Positions 24,250 through 36,689 of a stretch of 64,000 bases of DNA are shown here, in pieces. A program made the translations under genes and the position numbers. Location: the NCBI GenBank assembly GCA_973895155.1, contig OZ316895.1, forward strand, positions 5,828,001-5,892,000. The letters run 5' to 3'. Position 1 is the first letter of the stretch. Each line of letters opens with the position of its first letter. The stretch comes from Marsupella aquatica. Lineage: Eukaryota > Marchantiophyta. The notes beneath the pieces are model-generated. The model worked only from the letters and a program-made list of their open reading frames with translations, ran no database searches and was not told where the DNA came from.

Positions 24250-25679
24250 GTGTTATATATAGTCATCTCAAATCCAAATCATAAGTCAAAAATTTGGCAT
24301 GCTGTTTCAGACAGAAAACCCCTCTAGAAACTGGTTGAAAGTTCTCACCTAGGACGTCAATGAAACCGAGCTTCTTCCCTGAAGGACAGGAATTTGGCCT
24401 ATTCCTGGGTTTCCACATTCAAGGATTGTCTTCTGCTATCTGATGAAGTATTTCATTTGTTTGGTCCAAAGCAGGCGCTAGTTGGGGGCACATTTTTGGT
24501 TCCCTCTTCAACAATTATATGAATTATTTTCTTGTTTACGTTCAGCCTCTATTCATGATGAGTTCTCTAGCCAATGAATGAACTGAAATGTTGAGTTTCC
24601 TGTGTCATGATCTTTGGTTTGGAAGAATTAGCCCGATCACCTGTTCCTTGAACGCAAACAGATATGAAGAAAAAAAATATTGCACAATAATAATTCTATG
24701 CTATTTCGTTAATCCTCATTTTAAATGTTTTTTAATTGAGATTCATGTTCACTTTTGTCTGTACTAGGGTTACGGTCAAGAGGCTTCACTCTAGACCCTA
24801 GGCCCTTAAGAATAGACTTTGTTCGCGCTTTTATAATAAGGTGTAACCTGGACACTTCTCATGTAGATCTGTTCCCCAGGAACCCAAAATTTGTTTTGGC
24901 ATTCATTGTTGCGATGGGATGGTATGGGATGGGATGGGATGGGATGGGAGAGGACTATCAACAACTTCATGGGACACCTGAGGGTGGCTTAAAGCCCCAC
25001 TGTCCCCAAAGCAAAACCTAGTGGATCCAGGTTACTAAAATGAATCCATAATGTTCTCAAGAAATTAAAAAAGTGCATTTTTTTTTGTCTTTCCCAAACC
25101 TGGTGCACAGGCAGTTTTACAAGACGTCAGGGGTCCTTTGTTTCTTCTTATTCCCTTTGAGATGATATCTGGACAGTAAAATGAGTGAAAACGTCTGCAG
25201 TTGCTTCTAAACAAACTCAGGCGCATTCAGGTATGGTGTATACCACTCCTACATGGCAAGGAGTGGGCCCAAGATGTGAAGTGAGTGCTAGGTCCAAACA
25301 TTTCCAAGCTTTGGCTCCTTCATTCAAGAGATTTGCATTTTTTAACTTCATTTCAAATGAGTTTTAGTCAAGTGTCTATCTTTAGCTAATAAGTGGCCCT
25401 CCAGTTTGCTATGATGAGATAGGCTATTTTTGAATGAACACTCCAGATGACCGGAGTTGACAGGAGTCAGGTCTATTTATAAAGTGAGTATTTGTTTAGC
25501 AGATAAATTACAATACATAAGAATGCAGACCCATGTTTGGTCCGACTTCCATATCACATTGTATAAGAGTATTGCATATCGATGTACTGTCCATCTATTT
25601 GTACATTGCGGGGTTGATTGATTGTGAAAACACAAAACCTTGCATCTTCATTACTTTTCAATAATAAATTCAGCACTTT
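24250..25679. other. Unassigned intergenic DNA with ATGGG microsatellite
   Basis: A (ATGGG)n-type microsatellite occupies about 24912-24950. No gene was recognised. Confidence 0.4.
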
Positions 25680-27340
25680 AATGCACCTGGTCAAGACTAT
25701 CAGCTGAATCGGGCTCTAAAAAATGCGCTGGTCAGGATTACACCTGAAAATAATGCATTGCTGGAAGTTCAGCCGACATTAGAGGAAATTCATGTTGCAA
25801 CAAAAACTTTGAAAAAAACGCAAAACGCCAGGGCATGACGGTGTTGTTGAGCATAGACGACATTCGCAACGGCAAGCCCATGAACCATCCAACGCACAAG
25901 AGTTGACATAGAGAGATACATGGTTCACCTCCACATGAGGCTACGTCCACGGGAACACACAAGAGCTTTACGGCACTCTAGGCCGATCGGCCATACCAAG
26001 CATCCACAGCACAAGCTCTCCCTATCTCTCAACTAGCTCGGTAACAATGAGCCTAAGTTCCACCAGGGTCTGGCATCAGTCCTGGCTATATGCACAACAG
26101 CACTACCGCTAGCATTAGCTAAGTCCTAACCCGAGTTAGACTAACTATGGTTAGCTCATGAGTCACAAGACTAGAGCAATATCTAACAGGTGTATCGGTG
26201 GATTTTTTCTTGGTTTTCTGGCAGTTAACAGCCTCTTCTTTTGGTTGCTCTGAAACATGGTATTGCTCAAGGTTAATTCAGTAAGAATTTCTTGAAAGGA
26301 ATTATCATTCTACTCATGAAAAAGGGGGAGGAATTGAGGACCTTCCTAATACGTTTGATTTGGGTGTTGATTAGAATCACTTTGACTCAACAACATACAT
26401 GTCTCTTTTGAGAAAATCTGTTCATCATACCCAAGTACTCACAAATGAGATGGTTGTACAAGCGATGAAGTCTCCTGACTCGTACATCTGTCTGAGATTG
26501 GTTGTTCACTCGTGAAAGCCCTTGATAGTGTTGAATGAATTTTACAGACAAGATGTTGGATCTGGTGATTTTTCATTGACTTTATTTGGTCTGTTAGTAC
26601 AAATGCCTCTTCATTTCCCTCCCCCAAAATGGATAATTTCCATAGAAAGCTCAACGTCAATAGTCAAAATGGAAGGCCTCAATTCAATTGAAACTTAGTT
26701 TCACTCAAGAAATAGTTAGTTCCCCCTACTCGACATTATGATCAATGGTAGAACTTTTTTTTCATTGAACATTACTCAATCAATTTGACAAGGGTGTCCA
26801 ATTTTCCCTCTGTTTTCTATTTAGCTATTCAAGGGCTGGATAACCAGCTGTATAGCAAACTCTTTATGGGGAGGCTGGAATGGGATGTAACTTGCTTTGA
26901 CAATGCAAGCTGACATCTAGCTCGGCAATTTTATGTTGAGAACACGATGGTACTTGGTTCAGAAAAGGGATTGGCCATAGAGTATTGATAGTTGTAAGAG
27001 GTTTTTTGATATGTTTACTACCGCGTATGATTGGGAGGATATTACTGCTATTTTACTTAGCAATGATCATGTTTAGGTGGAGTTAGTGGATCTTTGGTGG
27101 AAATAGGAATTTTTATGTCAGCATTCAAAACGTTTTGTTTATTCATTGGTGCAGACAGGATTGATAACGAGAACATATTGTTGCAGATCAAGGTTTTATA
27201 GGAAAAAAATTTTAACAAGTCAAGAAGCGATCACGTTCCTTTCTCAGGGGTCCAGTTGCAAACCTGTAGGAACCACATGCAATCAAAAGTTGGTACTGTT
27301 TATGGGAATTAGCAATTTTTTAAAAATGTGTAGGAGATAA
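25680..27340 (+). pseudogene. LINE (non-LTR) reverse transcriptase fossil, split by a solo LTR
   Basis: The left part (to 25844) reads like the N-terminal RT region of plant LINEs: a helical ITPENNALLEVQPTLEEIHVA segment of about 20 residues, then a Lys-rich stretch. The hallmark PG-x-DG motif (PGHDGV) falls across the LTR insertion site. After the LTR, at 26194, the frame resumes as SVDFFLVFW, matching the usual P-x-E-F-F-x-x-F-W. Further right only frameshifted, stop-riddled traces remain, for example AIQGLDNQLYSKLF near 26830. Non-LTR elements copy by target-primed reverse transcription; this one is dead. Its ends are not visible. Confidence 0.55.
25845..26188 (-). mobile_element. Solo LTR of the local Copia family (344 bp), with 5-bp TSD
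   Basis: Read on the minus strand the segment starts TGTTAGAT and ends CTCAACA. It matches the LTRs at 55613 and 60705 through AAAGCTCTTGTGTGTTCCC, GTGGACGTAGCCTCATG and GGTTCATGGGCTTGCCGTTGC. It is flanked by GGTGT at 25840-25844 and again at 26189-26193, a 5-bp target duplication. No internal region remains, so it is a solo LTR left by LTR-LTR recombination. Confidence 0.92.
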
Positions 27341-27457
27341 AAGAAGGCATTATCAAGCAAGTTCTAAAATATTATTTAATATATACCTTATATAAAATAA
27401 AATTTCTTAGTATTGAAAATAGTAACTTCATGTCAGGATAGACACTCAAAATCAAAT
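27341..27457. other. AT-rich spacer
   Basis: Short AT-rich stretch with no feature. Confidence 0.3.
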
Positions 27458-27553
27458 CCTGGCTCCCCCCCCCCCCCACCCCACCAATTGGAAGGCACAT
27501 CCTAAAGAAGGGAGACCTAATAAAAAGGGGGGGGGGGGGGGGGGGAAGCCAGG
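27458..27553. repeat. C13/G19 homopolymer inverted repeat
   Basis: The left arm is CCTGGCT followed by 13 C (27465-27477). The right arm is 19 G (27527-27545) followed by AAGCCAGG. Together they form a 20-bp class inverted repeat around a ~49-bp spacer. Tract lengths in an assembly may be inexact. Confidence 0.75.
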
Positions 27554-27609
27554 AAAATTAGGGAAAAGCCTTGTATGACCAACGAGCCAAAATCTCAAAA
27601 GGTGCCCAA

Positions 27610-28235
27610 ACCATCTCTTTGTTGATTCCCCATCCTAAACTATAATACAAGGTTGCGCCTTTTTAAGAAGTGGTCGTCATTCAAATTTGCAGTGTCCAAA
27701 AAATATTAATGATGTCAAAGAGAAAGAATAAAGATTATATTAAATTTAGTGTGCACCAAAAAAGTAATGAATGCATTCCAAACAAGAAGGGAATCAAATA
27801 GGAGACACAAAAGGAGGGAGCCAATGGGGCACACAAAACAAGAGAGGGAATGTACATGCATGAGTATCAAGGAGGTTCCTAACCCATACACATGAAATAT
27901 AAAAATACATAATATATATGATATTATGTATTATGTATTATTGTAAGTATCACAATATTGCAAAATATAATAATAATAGTAATTTAATTAAAATAAGCTA
28001 ATTAAACACAATAGATTAGATGACAAGGACAATGTCAAAAGCTATAATACAATCTTACTTTTTTATAGTAGTCATTCAAATTTACAATATCCCAAAAGTG
28101 GAAAACATGAAAGAATGATTTCCTTTGTGAATGAATTGGAGAGCAATGTTTCCAAGCAAAAAATGAATTGAATAGTACAAAGAAAATAAGGAGGGTCTAT
28201 AGCAATGCAAGAGTACCAAGGAGACCTCCTTTTAC
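27610..28235. repeat. Diverged tandem duplication (~395-bp offset)
   Basis: Blocks in about 27640-27890 recur in about 28040-28235: CTATAATACAA, GTCATTCAAATTT.CA.T.TCC, a GAATGAATTG-type run and GAGTAYCAAGGAG. The DNA is AT-rich and non-coding. Confidence 0.5.
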
Positions 28236-28489
28236 CACTATAATCCTGATCCGGTCCCTTTACAAACTAAAAAAAGTGACAATAAATCTTGAATGTTCAT
28301 CAAAACATAATTTTCTCCACACTGTAACATCTATCCATACACCCCTTCTAAAAATAAGTTCCTGCCCAAGTTACCCTTTAACTTTACCATACCTGCCACA
28401 ATGAAAAATTTAATCAGAATTAAATTAAATGTATTCATATATAAATAATTCTAATTTTTTTGAAATAATTTCAAATATGAATAAAATAG

Positions 28490-29732
28490 AGATAAAATAT
28501 TTTCTCATCTTGACATCTTTTCTTCATATTAAGATCTTCTCACCTCAAGATCTTTGCTCATCTTGACATGTTTTCCTTACCTTGAGATCTTTTCTCACCT
28601 CGACATATATATTACATTTGTCTCATTTTGCCATATTTTTCTCACCTGGCCATCTTTATCTCACCACAACATCTTTCTTCACCCTCAACATTTCTTTTCA
28701 TCCTGTCATCTTTTTCTCATCTCACCATCTTTTCTCTCCTTGGCATATTTTTCTCACCTCAGAATGTTCTTCTCTAATGTGACATCTTTTTCTCACCTTA
28801 CCATCTTTTCTCTCCTTGACATATTTTTCTCAGCTCGAAATGTTTTTCTCTTATCGACATCTTTTCTCACCTTGATATATTTTTTCACCTTAACATGCAT
28901 CATTTGTGCAAAGCACAGGTATCAGGCCCAAGATGTACTTAACAACATCTTTTACTTCACAACATCTTTGAGTAATGACATACTTTATCTATTGACCATT
29001 TTGTATTTAACAACATCTTAATACTTAACGATATTTTTGGCATAACGACATTATTGCCGGCATGACAGCTACTTACTTGACACAATTTTTTACTTGATGA
29101 CCTTTTGGGCAACATGCCATCTTTGGCAAAATGACTTCTTTTTCTTAACAACATATTTTTATTTCATGACATCTTTCACATAAGAACATCATTCTTGGGA
29201 AACACAACATATAATTCTCTTAAGAGCATTTTGGGTGCCACAACACTTTCCTCTTAGCAACATCTTGGGGTACACTACATCTTGGACGCACAACATCTGT
29301 TTTCTTAACAATATCTTGGGCGCCATGATATCTTTATTTTAATGACATTTTGGGCGACACAACATCTTTTTTCTTAACGACATTTTTTGTGCAATGCACG
29401 GGTATTTTTCCTCAACAATGTCTTGGCCGACACGACATCTTTTCCCTCAATGATGTCTTTGCCGAGACAATATCTTTTTTTCAACGACATCTTGGCCGAC
29501 ATGACAACTTTTTTTTCAACGACCTCTTGGCCAACACGACATCTTTTTTCTCAACGATTTCTTTTCTCTCAACGACCTCTTGGCCGACATGACATCTTTT
29601 CTCTCCACAACCTCTTGGCCGACAAGACATCTTTTGTCTCAACGACCTCTTGGCTGACACGACATCTTTTTTTTCTCAACAACATCTTAGCCGACACGAC
29701 TTCTTTTGTGCAACGCACAGGTATTGAGCTAG
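28490..29732 (+). mobile_element. Helitron 3' end with a ~1.2-kb internal minisatellite
   Basis: The right end at about 29707-29732 has a hairpin GTGC-AAC-GCAC, then AGGTATTGAG and CTAG, followed by T. This is the canonical Helitron 3' terminus (hairpin about 10 nt before CTRR, insertion at A|T). The body is a degenerate minisatellite of ~28-34-bp units around GACATCTTTTTCTCAACGACC. The hairpin word TTTGTGCAAYGCACRGGTAT also occurs at about 28905 and 29387, marking three higher-order blocks. No Rep/helicase gene is present, so it is non-autonomous. The 5' TC end was not located, so the left limit is only where the array begins. Confidence 0.65.
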
Positions 29733-31080
29733 TGATACATACTACATTAGGCCAAGTGATGAAAGAGTGACTAACATGGGACTCACGACACTCCACCGCA
29801 TTGAACCGCCTGGCCATCCCACTTCTGTCCAACATCATTTAATGTTGACAATACTCTGCCAAAAATTAAAGGCACCCAACCAGGAGACACTTCTCAAAGA
29901 CAAGAGACCCAATAGAGACGTGTGGGGGGAGGGGCGCTAGCAGTAAGACCAAAGTCAAGAGCCAAATTGTGAAAAGGTGCCCCAACAATCTCTTCAATCC
30001 CCAGCTGGTTCTAATCTCTGTTGACTGTTGATTCCCCATAGTATAGTCCTACACTTGGCAACAGTGATACGTTGTACTAGATACTACCAATTGAATTTGC
30101 TAAAATATTTTTCTAATTTTAGAGGTTCTATTTTTGAATAACTGGACCCCTAATAAAGGGCAAAAAACTTTTTTAGTCTTGGAGTGAAAACACTGTAATA
30201 TAAACTTATTAAAATTGGAAAGAGGAAAGTCTTATATCTGTGAAAAAAGTTGATGGTAAAGAAATGAAATTACAAACAAATAAAGTTGAAACCAAGATGG
30301 ACCACATGTTGGACATGGTGCTTCCATGGACCACATGTTGGTGGTACATGGGAGTTTGGGGCCCATAACTTGATGAATGTGAGTCCAAAGTCATCAACAA
30401 GTCAACTAGAGAAGTAGGAGACATTAAACAAGCAAGCCCAAAAATTTCATGTTAACACAATGAAAATTATTGTACTGGAATTCACCCCTCCGCACTCTAT
30501 GATGAAAACCTCAACTATGGCCAAAAATCCACTTACACTTTGATACTCCTCTAGCACACCCCCAAAACTAGAAAATTTCTCACTTTATGAATATCAAGCT
30601 ACTCCAATTAGACTCAAATTGAAAACATTGTCTGTGGGGGTTTCAAAGACCCAACCTTGTGGTCTGTGGGGGTTCCAAAGACCCAACCTTGTGGTCCATG
30701 GGGGTTTCAAATGGCATGACAAAACAGACTTATTAAAATTGGAAGGAATAAAATATGATTTCTGAGAAACAATTTTTTATTACTTTGCCACTAAAGATAT
30801 TTTAATTTATAATACTGTCATTATTTTTTCTGTATTTATAAAAATATCACTATTTTGTATACTAATAACAAGTTTACCAGGGTAACTAGGGGAACTATAT
30901 ACAGAAACAGTGATATTTTTGTAAATAAAAAATAATAATAACTGTATTGTAAATTTAAACATGTTTAGTGACAATGTGCTTAAAAGCTCTTCTGAGAAAA
31001 GTGAATAGTGTAATAGTAGATAAATAAACAAAATGAAAGTGCGCATGTAAACTTTCGGTAGTCTACTGATTTACACTGAA
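29733..31080. repeat. Intergenic DNA with short direct repeats
   Basis: A segment at about 29868-30075 resembles 27485-27660 (AGAGCCAAA, AAAGGTGCCC, AATCTCTT, GTTGATTCCCCAT). At 30631-30712 a 37-bp unit, GTGGGGGTTTCAAAGACCC and following bases, is repeated about 2.4 times. TTATTAAAATTGGAA occurs at about 30207 and 30729. No gene was seen. Confidence 0.45.
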
Positions 31081-34000
31081 GGGGAGTAGTAGTATGTGAC
31101 TCGCCTTCCGGTGAAATCATGGCGGTGGAGAAGGTCACGTGTTGGAGAGAATTTTGAAAACTGTCGCAGGAATGCTTGATTGATTGCGCAGCAGCCCAAT
31201 CAGTCGATGGTCGCATGAGAAGAACCCTTTTCGTCAGAGGCAGAGCTGTTTGCTGAGCCGAAGTGGGCGATGAGGGAGAGGAAGAGATCATCTGATCAGA
31301 GATGACAGGGAGGGAAAGAGGTGATGGTTTTAATTAATAGTAGTGGCTGTATGGGGCTGGTGTGGCCGCGCAGACACGGTACGAGCCGCGCATTAGAGGA
31401 TTGTAATTAGTTCAACACCTTCGGTTCGTGTGGATTCGATGGGGGAGAGCGCCTCCTGCGAGGTTGGTTCATCTGAAACTCCCCTGTGTGGGTTCGACAT
31501 GCTTTTGTTTGGGAAGAGATGCTTCGTCTTCGTCGTCTGCGGTAGCTGAGGATTGGAGCTGTCGGTCGACTGTCTGTTGCAGCTGGTGAGAATGATCTCG
31601 TTTTGGGGCTAGGGATGAACTTAGTTCATAGCTCAATCATCGGTTCAGCAGCTGTCCAGCTAGACCGGACTAGGATAGGCTAGCGAACGAGCAGGAGCAA
31701 CCGGAGAGACCACACATGGCTCTTTCATGAGATTAGTCTTCAGGACATTTGGGTGTAGACCATTGCACCTGTATTCTCGAGTTCGTCCGACCAAAATAGG
31801 GTCCATCCATGCCGCGGGGTAGAGGGACGTGAATGGATCCTGAGAGGGTCGTAGAAGTGAATGTTTCAACGTGGTGAGGTCTGTTTGTGAGGGTGGTGTG
31901 TCATGTGTTCTGTCCCAGTGATGATTTTGATAGGTTGCACTTGCACTCTCTAACTGGGAAGGTTGTCCCAGGATTCCTTTTCTTTTCCATTTTGAGCCTC
32001 GGCCTCAGTCTCGCTCAGTTTGCCCTAGCATACATCATCGGCAGGGTGGGAAGTAAATTCCACTACTGTGCTGCTTTCTCCTGTCTGGCTGCCTGTCCAA
32101 AGCGTGGATCGATCACTATAGCATCTGTAGAATCTCTTTGAATGTCTTCTTGCAGTGCAGGTGTAGCTTTAGTCAGCTGTTTACATGTTATGCCGAACTC
32201 TCTTGTTTCCGGCTCTTAACCCTTCTAGCAGACTCGTGTTATCTAGGAGAGTGTTCTTTTCAGAGAAGATGTCGATTAGTAAGTGACTTTATATGTCCGT
32301 TTTCGGATGCAGATTCATCTTGCAGTTACTGATTTTGAGCTCCTCCAAGGACGCTTCGATCAAGAACTGTGCAAGCGGAGGCATTTTGGTGCGAGGTAAA
32401 TAATGCGTGGCACGCTGCAAGTAATAGGTGCTGTTTATCACAGGAGAAGGAATGAGCTTCAAATGGGGTCGATAATGGATTCCCTTTGAAGTTTCTCTAT
32501 AGTTTGAATTGAACACATGTCCTAACCCTAATACTTCACAAACCCTAAATTCTGTGTAGGTCGTCAATTACGTCCAGTCACTTTATCTGGTCCATCAAAT
32601 GTCCACGGTGGGTCCCGGAAGTATTATATATCTGTAAGGGGCAATCTAGGAAGGAGACTGCCAAGAATTCTGGTCTGCAAACATCATAGTGTTGATTCAT
32701 CCGTAAACGGGGAGCTCGCTCCTAAGACAAAGTTACTGTGAGCCAAATTCTCAATCTGGAAAGCTGCATTGTCGCATGGACTTCTGTGTTACATTGTAAA
32801 GTCCACGTAGGTTTGGGCGATATACTCTTACAATTGTAGGAATCGTTGGTACGTTAGGAGTTTTACCGTGCTCGACTGTAGAGACCTATCTATAACGAGG
32901 AGACGCCAGACGGAAGACTGTTACTGGCTGGGCCATCAACGTTAGGTTGTTTGGAGATCGTCCAATCATTCCACCGACGACAATGTTCGTAAACCGGATT
33001 GATGCCAGTCAATTATGCTGTTTAGGTGTAATCGGTGTGAAATCTTCAGTTTGCGACACAAGCTCTGGACGGAGATAGACGCATGAATTCTCAGCTAGAC
33101 AAATGGTGCAGGAGTGGACTTTGATATTGGAGTAAAGTGCTTAAAGTCTGAAGTAAATATGTACTACCCGTAAGCGGTGGCAAAGGAGCGGTCTCCTCTT
33201 CTTTTGCCACTGGGTGATGAGTGCTGATTACTGATCTTCATTGCCGCTCCTCCTGTACTTGGTTTACAGCGGGCTGTTGTTGGACAGCTCAGAGCTGTCA
33301 AGACGTCACCTCGTTGAAGCGAGCTTTGAGGCCACTCTGATACAGTACCGTAGGGTAAGGAGCGATCCGTGCCCAATTCGTTAGCCGCCTCCAATTTTCG
33401 TAGTCCAGGAGGACGCGATCTTCTTAGAAATCGCACGCAAGTGGATTTCCCGGCTAGTTTAGGACAGAACTATTCATTTCCTGCGTGAGGCACGGCATCG
33501 CCTGTTGACTCCTATACCCGGTTGTCCCGAAGTTGCTGCACATATTTCAGGTAGAAGAGAGTGCATTCCAAAAGCACCCTAAAGCCACAGTGTTAGGCAG
33601 TGCAGCCGAGCGCGTTACCTTGGATTAGACATCCATGGACATAACGACAGATATGGAACTGTGGATGATGATGATGAACGATCAGAGGATATATCCCTTA
33701 GCCCCTCGTCATGTCGCGAAATCTATTTACTAGCGTAGTTGATAAGTTACGTGGAACTTAGTTCTTATTAAACTTAATCTTATGTGCACAGGGGCCATTA
33801 TGAATATCTGCTTGTGCGGCTGGCATCGTCTCGCGTTTCATTTTATCAATTGAAATTGCTGCACGAAGGAAGAAAAGTCGAAATGGCTCTGAGAGAAAAG
33901 TGTATGGAGATATCCCAGCTTTCAAGTTGATATAGTTTTGGATTGAGTGTTAGGTTAACCCCGAGAAAGAGATTGTTCAGTGTGCAAGCAAGTTATGTCA

Positions 34001-34138
34001 TTTCTGGAGTTGTTTGATTACTTCTTCGAAAAATTCTTGATCACTCTTGTTGTGCGTATAGCCTTGCTGATATTCATTTTCAAATCTTTGCAAGCAGGGT
34101 TCTTATCATTTCCGGGTTAAAAAAGGCCACTTGTGAGA
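31081..34138 (+). promoter_or_regulatory. Upstream region of the trihelix gene, possible 5' UTR intron
   Basis: A GC-richer block at about 31100-31620 looks like a promoter or first exon. A donor-like GCTG|GTGAGA (about 31584-31593) and an acceptor-like TTTGCAAGCAG at 34088-34098 could bound a ~2.5-kb 5' UTR intron. This is inference. No coding exon is supported in between. Confidence 0.25.
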
Positions 34139-35243
34139 ATGTACTCTCAGCTGTTACAAATGTCAGCGTCAATGCATGAAGAGCAAGGGCTGGAGGATGG
34201 AATCACCAGGCCTGTGGACAATGCCCAACCTGTTCAACAACAAGGTGAAACTGGCAAGAGGAAATCAAGAGTGAATTGGATTGAGAGGGAGTTATTGGTG
34301 CTCCAATCTGCACGACGAGAAGATATGCAACGCTATGCCCTCGGAGGCTCAAAGGCAAAGAAGCAAAAGACAGGGGACCAACGCTGGAAGGCAATAACAG
34401 AGGCTTGTCTGAGCGCAGGGGTGGAACGGACTGCCGCTCAATGCAAAGATAAGTGGGAAAGCTTGCATGCTGAATGGAAACGAATTTATGACTTCGAGAA
34501 TGACATTCCACCGATGTCTGAATCATACTGGAATCTTACCAACAAGCAGAGGAAAGCACAAAGGCTGCCAACCTCTTTCTTCAATAGCGTGTACCACAGT
34601 ATGGCAGCGTGGTGTGGTCAGTCTCTTGCAATAGACTCGGAGGATATTTTGATCGAGAATGCTCATCCTAGTGAACCAGGTGACTTATCCTTACTTTCAC
34701 CTCTAGGCCCTCCTGCACGTTATCAAGAATTTTATTTCTACTCGGATTTCGTTGAGAAAAAATGTTCCACCCTGAAGCTTGTTTGGGATGGCAGGAGCTA
34801 CTTGCAAATCCACACCAACCACAAGTGAGAAGGGGGAGGAGTATGAACTAAATGAAGATCAAGGAAATGTCCAAGATGATATTTCAACCTTACCGGTGAA
34901 ATTGCACAGTAAAGATGAGCAATCTGCTGGTGTATCAATCGGTGGTCTGGAAGCCAAGCAAGGGCAACCGAAATCGATTCAGGACGTCCTACAAATGCTG
35001 GAGAAGAGCAACAGCTTGTTAGTAAGCGTCCTGGCATCTTCCGAGGAGCGAAAGGATGCCCGGCATGAAGAAGTAATGAAATTTGAGAGAGAAAAATATA
35101 TGGAGGAAAGGGAGATGTCTAGAAGAAAGTTGGAATTGTCAGAGCAACTTGGCGTGGGATACATAAATGCTCTGCACAACATTGGGGAAAACATCAAGCT
35201 CCTTGGACAGGCCATCATGCAAGGCTCGAAAAATTTGAGTTAG
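34139..35243 (+). CDS. Trihelix (Myb/SANT-like) DNA-binding protein, two exons (329 aa)
   Basis: The model is join(34139..34679, 34795..35243). The 115-bp intron is GT-AG and phase 1 on both sides. Start is the first ATG; an upstream GTG in frame is not used. Residues about 41-120 form a trihelix-type DNA-binding domain with one tryptophan per helix: W47 (NWIERELLVL), W83 (RWKAI) and W106 (CKDKWESLHAEWKRI). A KAKKQK basic patch (72-77) could aid nuclear import. After a linker, residues about 262-302 are charged and helical (RHEEVMKFEREKYMEER), a likely coiled coil for dimerisation. Trihelix factors bind GT elements and regulate light, stress or developmental genes. No target can be named here. 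Confidence 0.85.
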
Positions 35244-36163
35244 CATCGTGCCTTGTACAGTGACTGTTCTTCTCGAGTACGGACAAGGTTCGAACAATTT
35301 TGACAATTAAAGCATAGGGAACGAGTGTAAGTGTTATGAGTTTCCACAAGACATGGATACATGCCTTCCCTCGTTCGAGAGAACAACTCCGAAGCAGATA
35401 TAGCTGGATGAATCGAAGATTGAGGCAGGTCTGATCCCGTGATGGTAATTCTTCCATCAAGACTTGATCGAGACATGGAAGCAGGTGCATCTTTCCAATG
35501 CATCTTCTTAGTTGCAGGGCAACGTTTAAAACACTTAATTCACTCCTCGAATGAAGAGCAGTTCTGAGCAGCTTGCCATTGCATGCGGCTGGGTTTTTCA
35601 TTCAAGACTTATAGATGAGGTCCTTACCTCGGCCTAGTGGCTAGGGTGGATTCGGTTTGGTCTCTTTTCTGCAAAGTTATTGCTTAGAATAGACGTAGTA
35701 GGTGCCTGGGCCGGTGTTCTCACTTCGTTTTCTTCATATGCTGGAATTGTTCTTTGTAAATTTATTGGTTATAACTCAAATAAACCAGCCCAGAGATCTA
35801 AGGAGAAGGCAAAAGACGTGGGGTGCAGGGCTGCTGGCTAACTTTGTGTACTTGTCATCAAAATTTGGTTATTTCGCAAATGCCTAACTATGACTGGTGC
35901 TATCCTTTTGGCTTAACGGACACCCCAGCTACTGCATGTGAAGGAAAGTTGGCTTCTGATCATTTTCGTTTCGTGACTACTTCTGAAACGGGTGGCTATG
36001 AAGGAACTGCTCCTAAACAAATGAGTGCTCTAATTTTTGTTTACACTATTTCATCCCAACTAAAAGAGCGCATTACGCCAGAGTCAGGAGCTCAAGTTGA
36101 TTTCACACCGTGTAGTCACCACATGAGGTCACTGGAACTCTGCAAGCCAGCTGTAGTAGTATT
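35244..36163. other. Trihelix 3' region and unassigned DNA
   Basis: The first few hundred bases may be 3' UTR. No domain was recognised in the open frames, including one of 155 codons at 35823-36290. Confidence 0.35.
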
Positions 36164-36584
36164 CGTAGCAAGCCGTTGTAGCAAGCCCCGGAGGAGCAAA
36201 AAATGCCCCCACCTTCTCAATCCTAGCCATGGCTGCTCAGTCACCCTTGGCCCCGCCCTCGGCGCTGCAGAAAATAGTTTATTTTGCTAAAAAAAAAAGG
36301 CAAAAAATCCAGGATTCACTGCATTCTTCTGACTGCCTGGAAACAAGGGATTCAAAGCATGCGTAAATAAGGGCTAAAACAGGATTCACTGTGTTCTTCT
36401 GATTCTGTAGAAATGAGGGATTCGAAGCATGCGTAAATAAGGGCTAAAACATGTCGCGACTCTGAGTGTTCGTTTGTGTAAACTGAAATGAGGCAGGAAA
36501 GCAGTGGCTGCAAAAGGTTGCTAATTTGTGAGGGGAAAGTCGGGCCCTTTTGGCTCCTCCCGTGCCTGCTACGACAGCCTGCCA
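36164..36584. mobile_element. MITE-like inverted-repeat element (~420 bp)
   Basis: Imperfect arms of about 38 bp face each other at 36164-36204 and about 36546-36584. They share GTAGCARGC, CGGAGGAGC and AAAA in inverted orientation. Inside lies a 70-bp direct duplication (36312-36381 and 36382-36451). No transposase gene is present and no target duplication could be fixed, so the family is unknown. Confidence 0.5.
36312..36451. repeat. 70-bp tandem duplication, two copies
   Basis: GGATTCACTGCATTCTTCTG and the following 50 bases are repeated once with few changes, ending GGGCTAAAACA in each copy. It lies inside the inverted-repeat element. Confidence 0.85.
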
Positions 36585-36689
36585 TGGGGAAGGGGGAGGG
36601 CAAAGGAGCTTTAAAGGGGGTTAACCCATAGACACTCACGCCTCGCCATGTGACAATGGGTACCCACTGTGAACTGTATACTAACTCAT

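Noticed and set aside
28554-29021. 155-codon plus-strand frame in the T/C-rich minisatellite
   Set aside because: The hydrophobic look comes from repeated TTTCTCAC units in the Helitron; no family motif.
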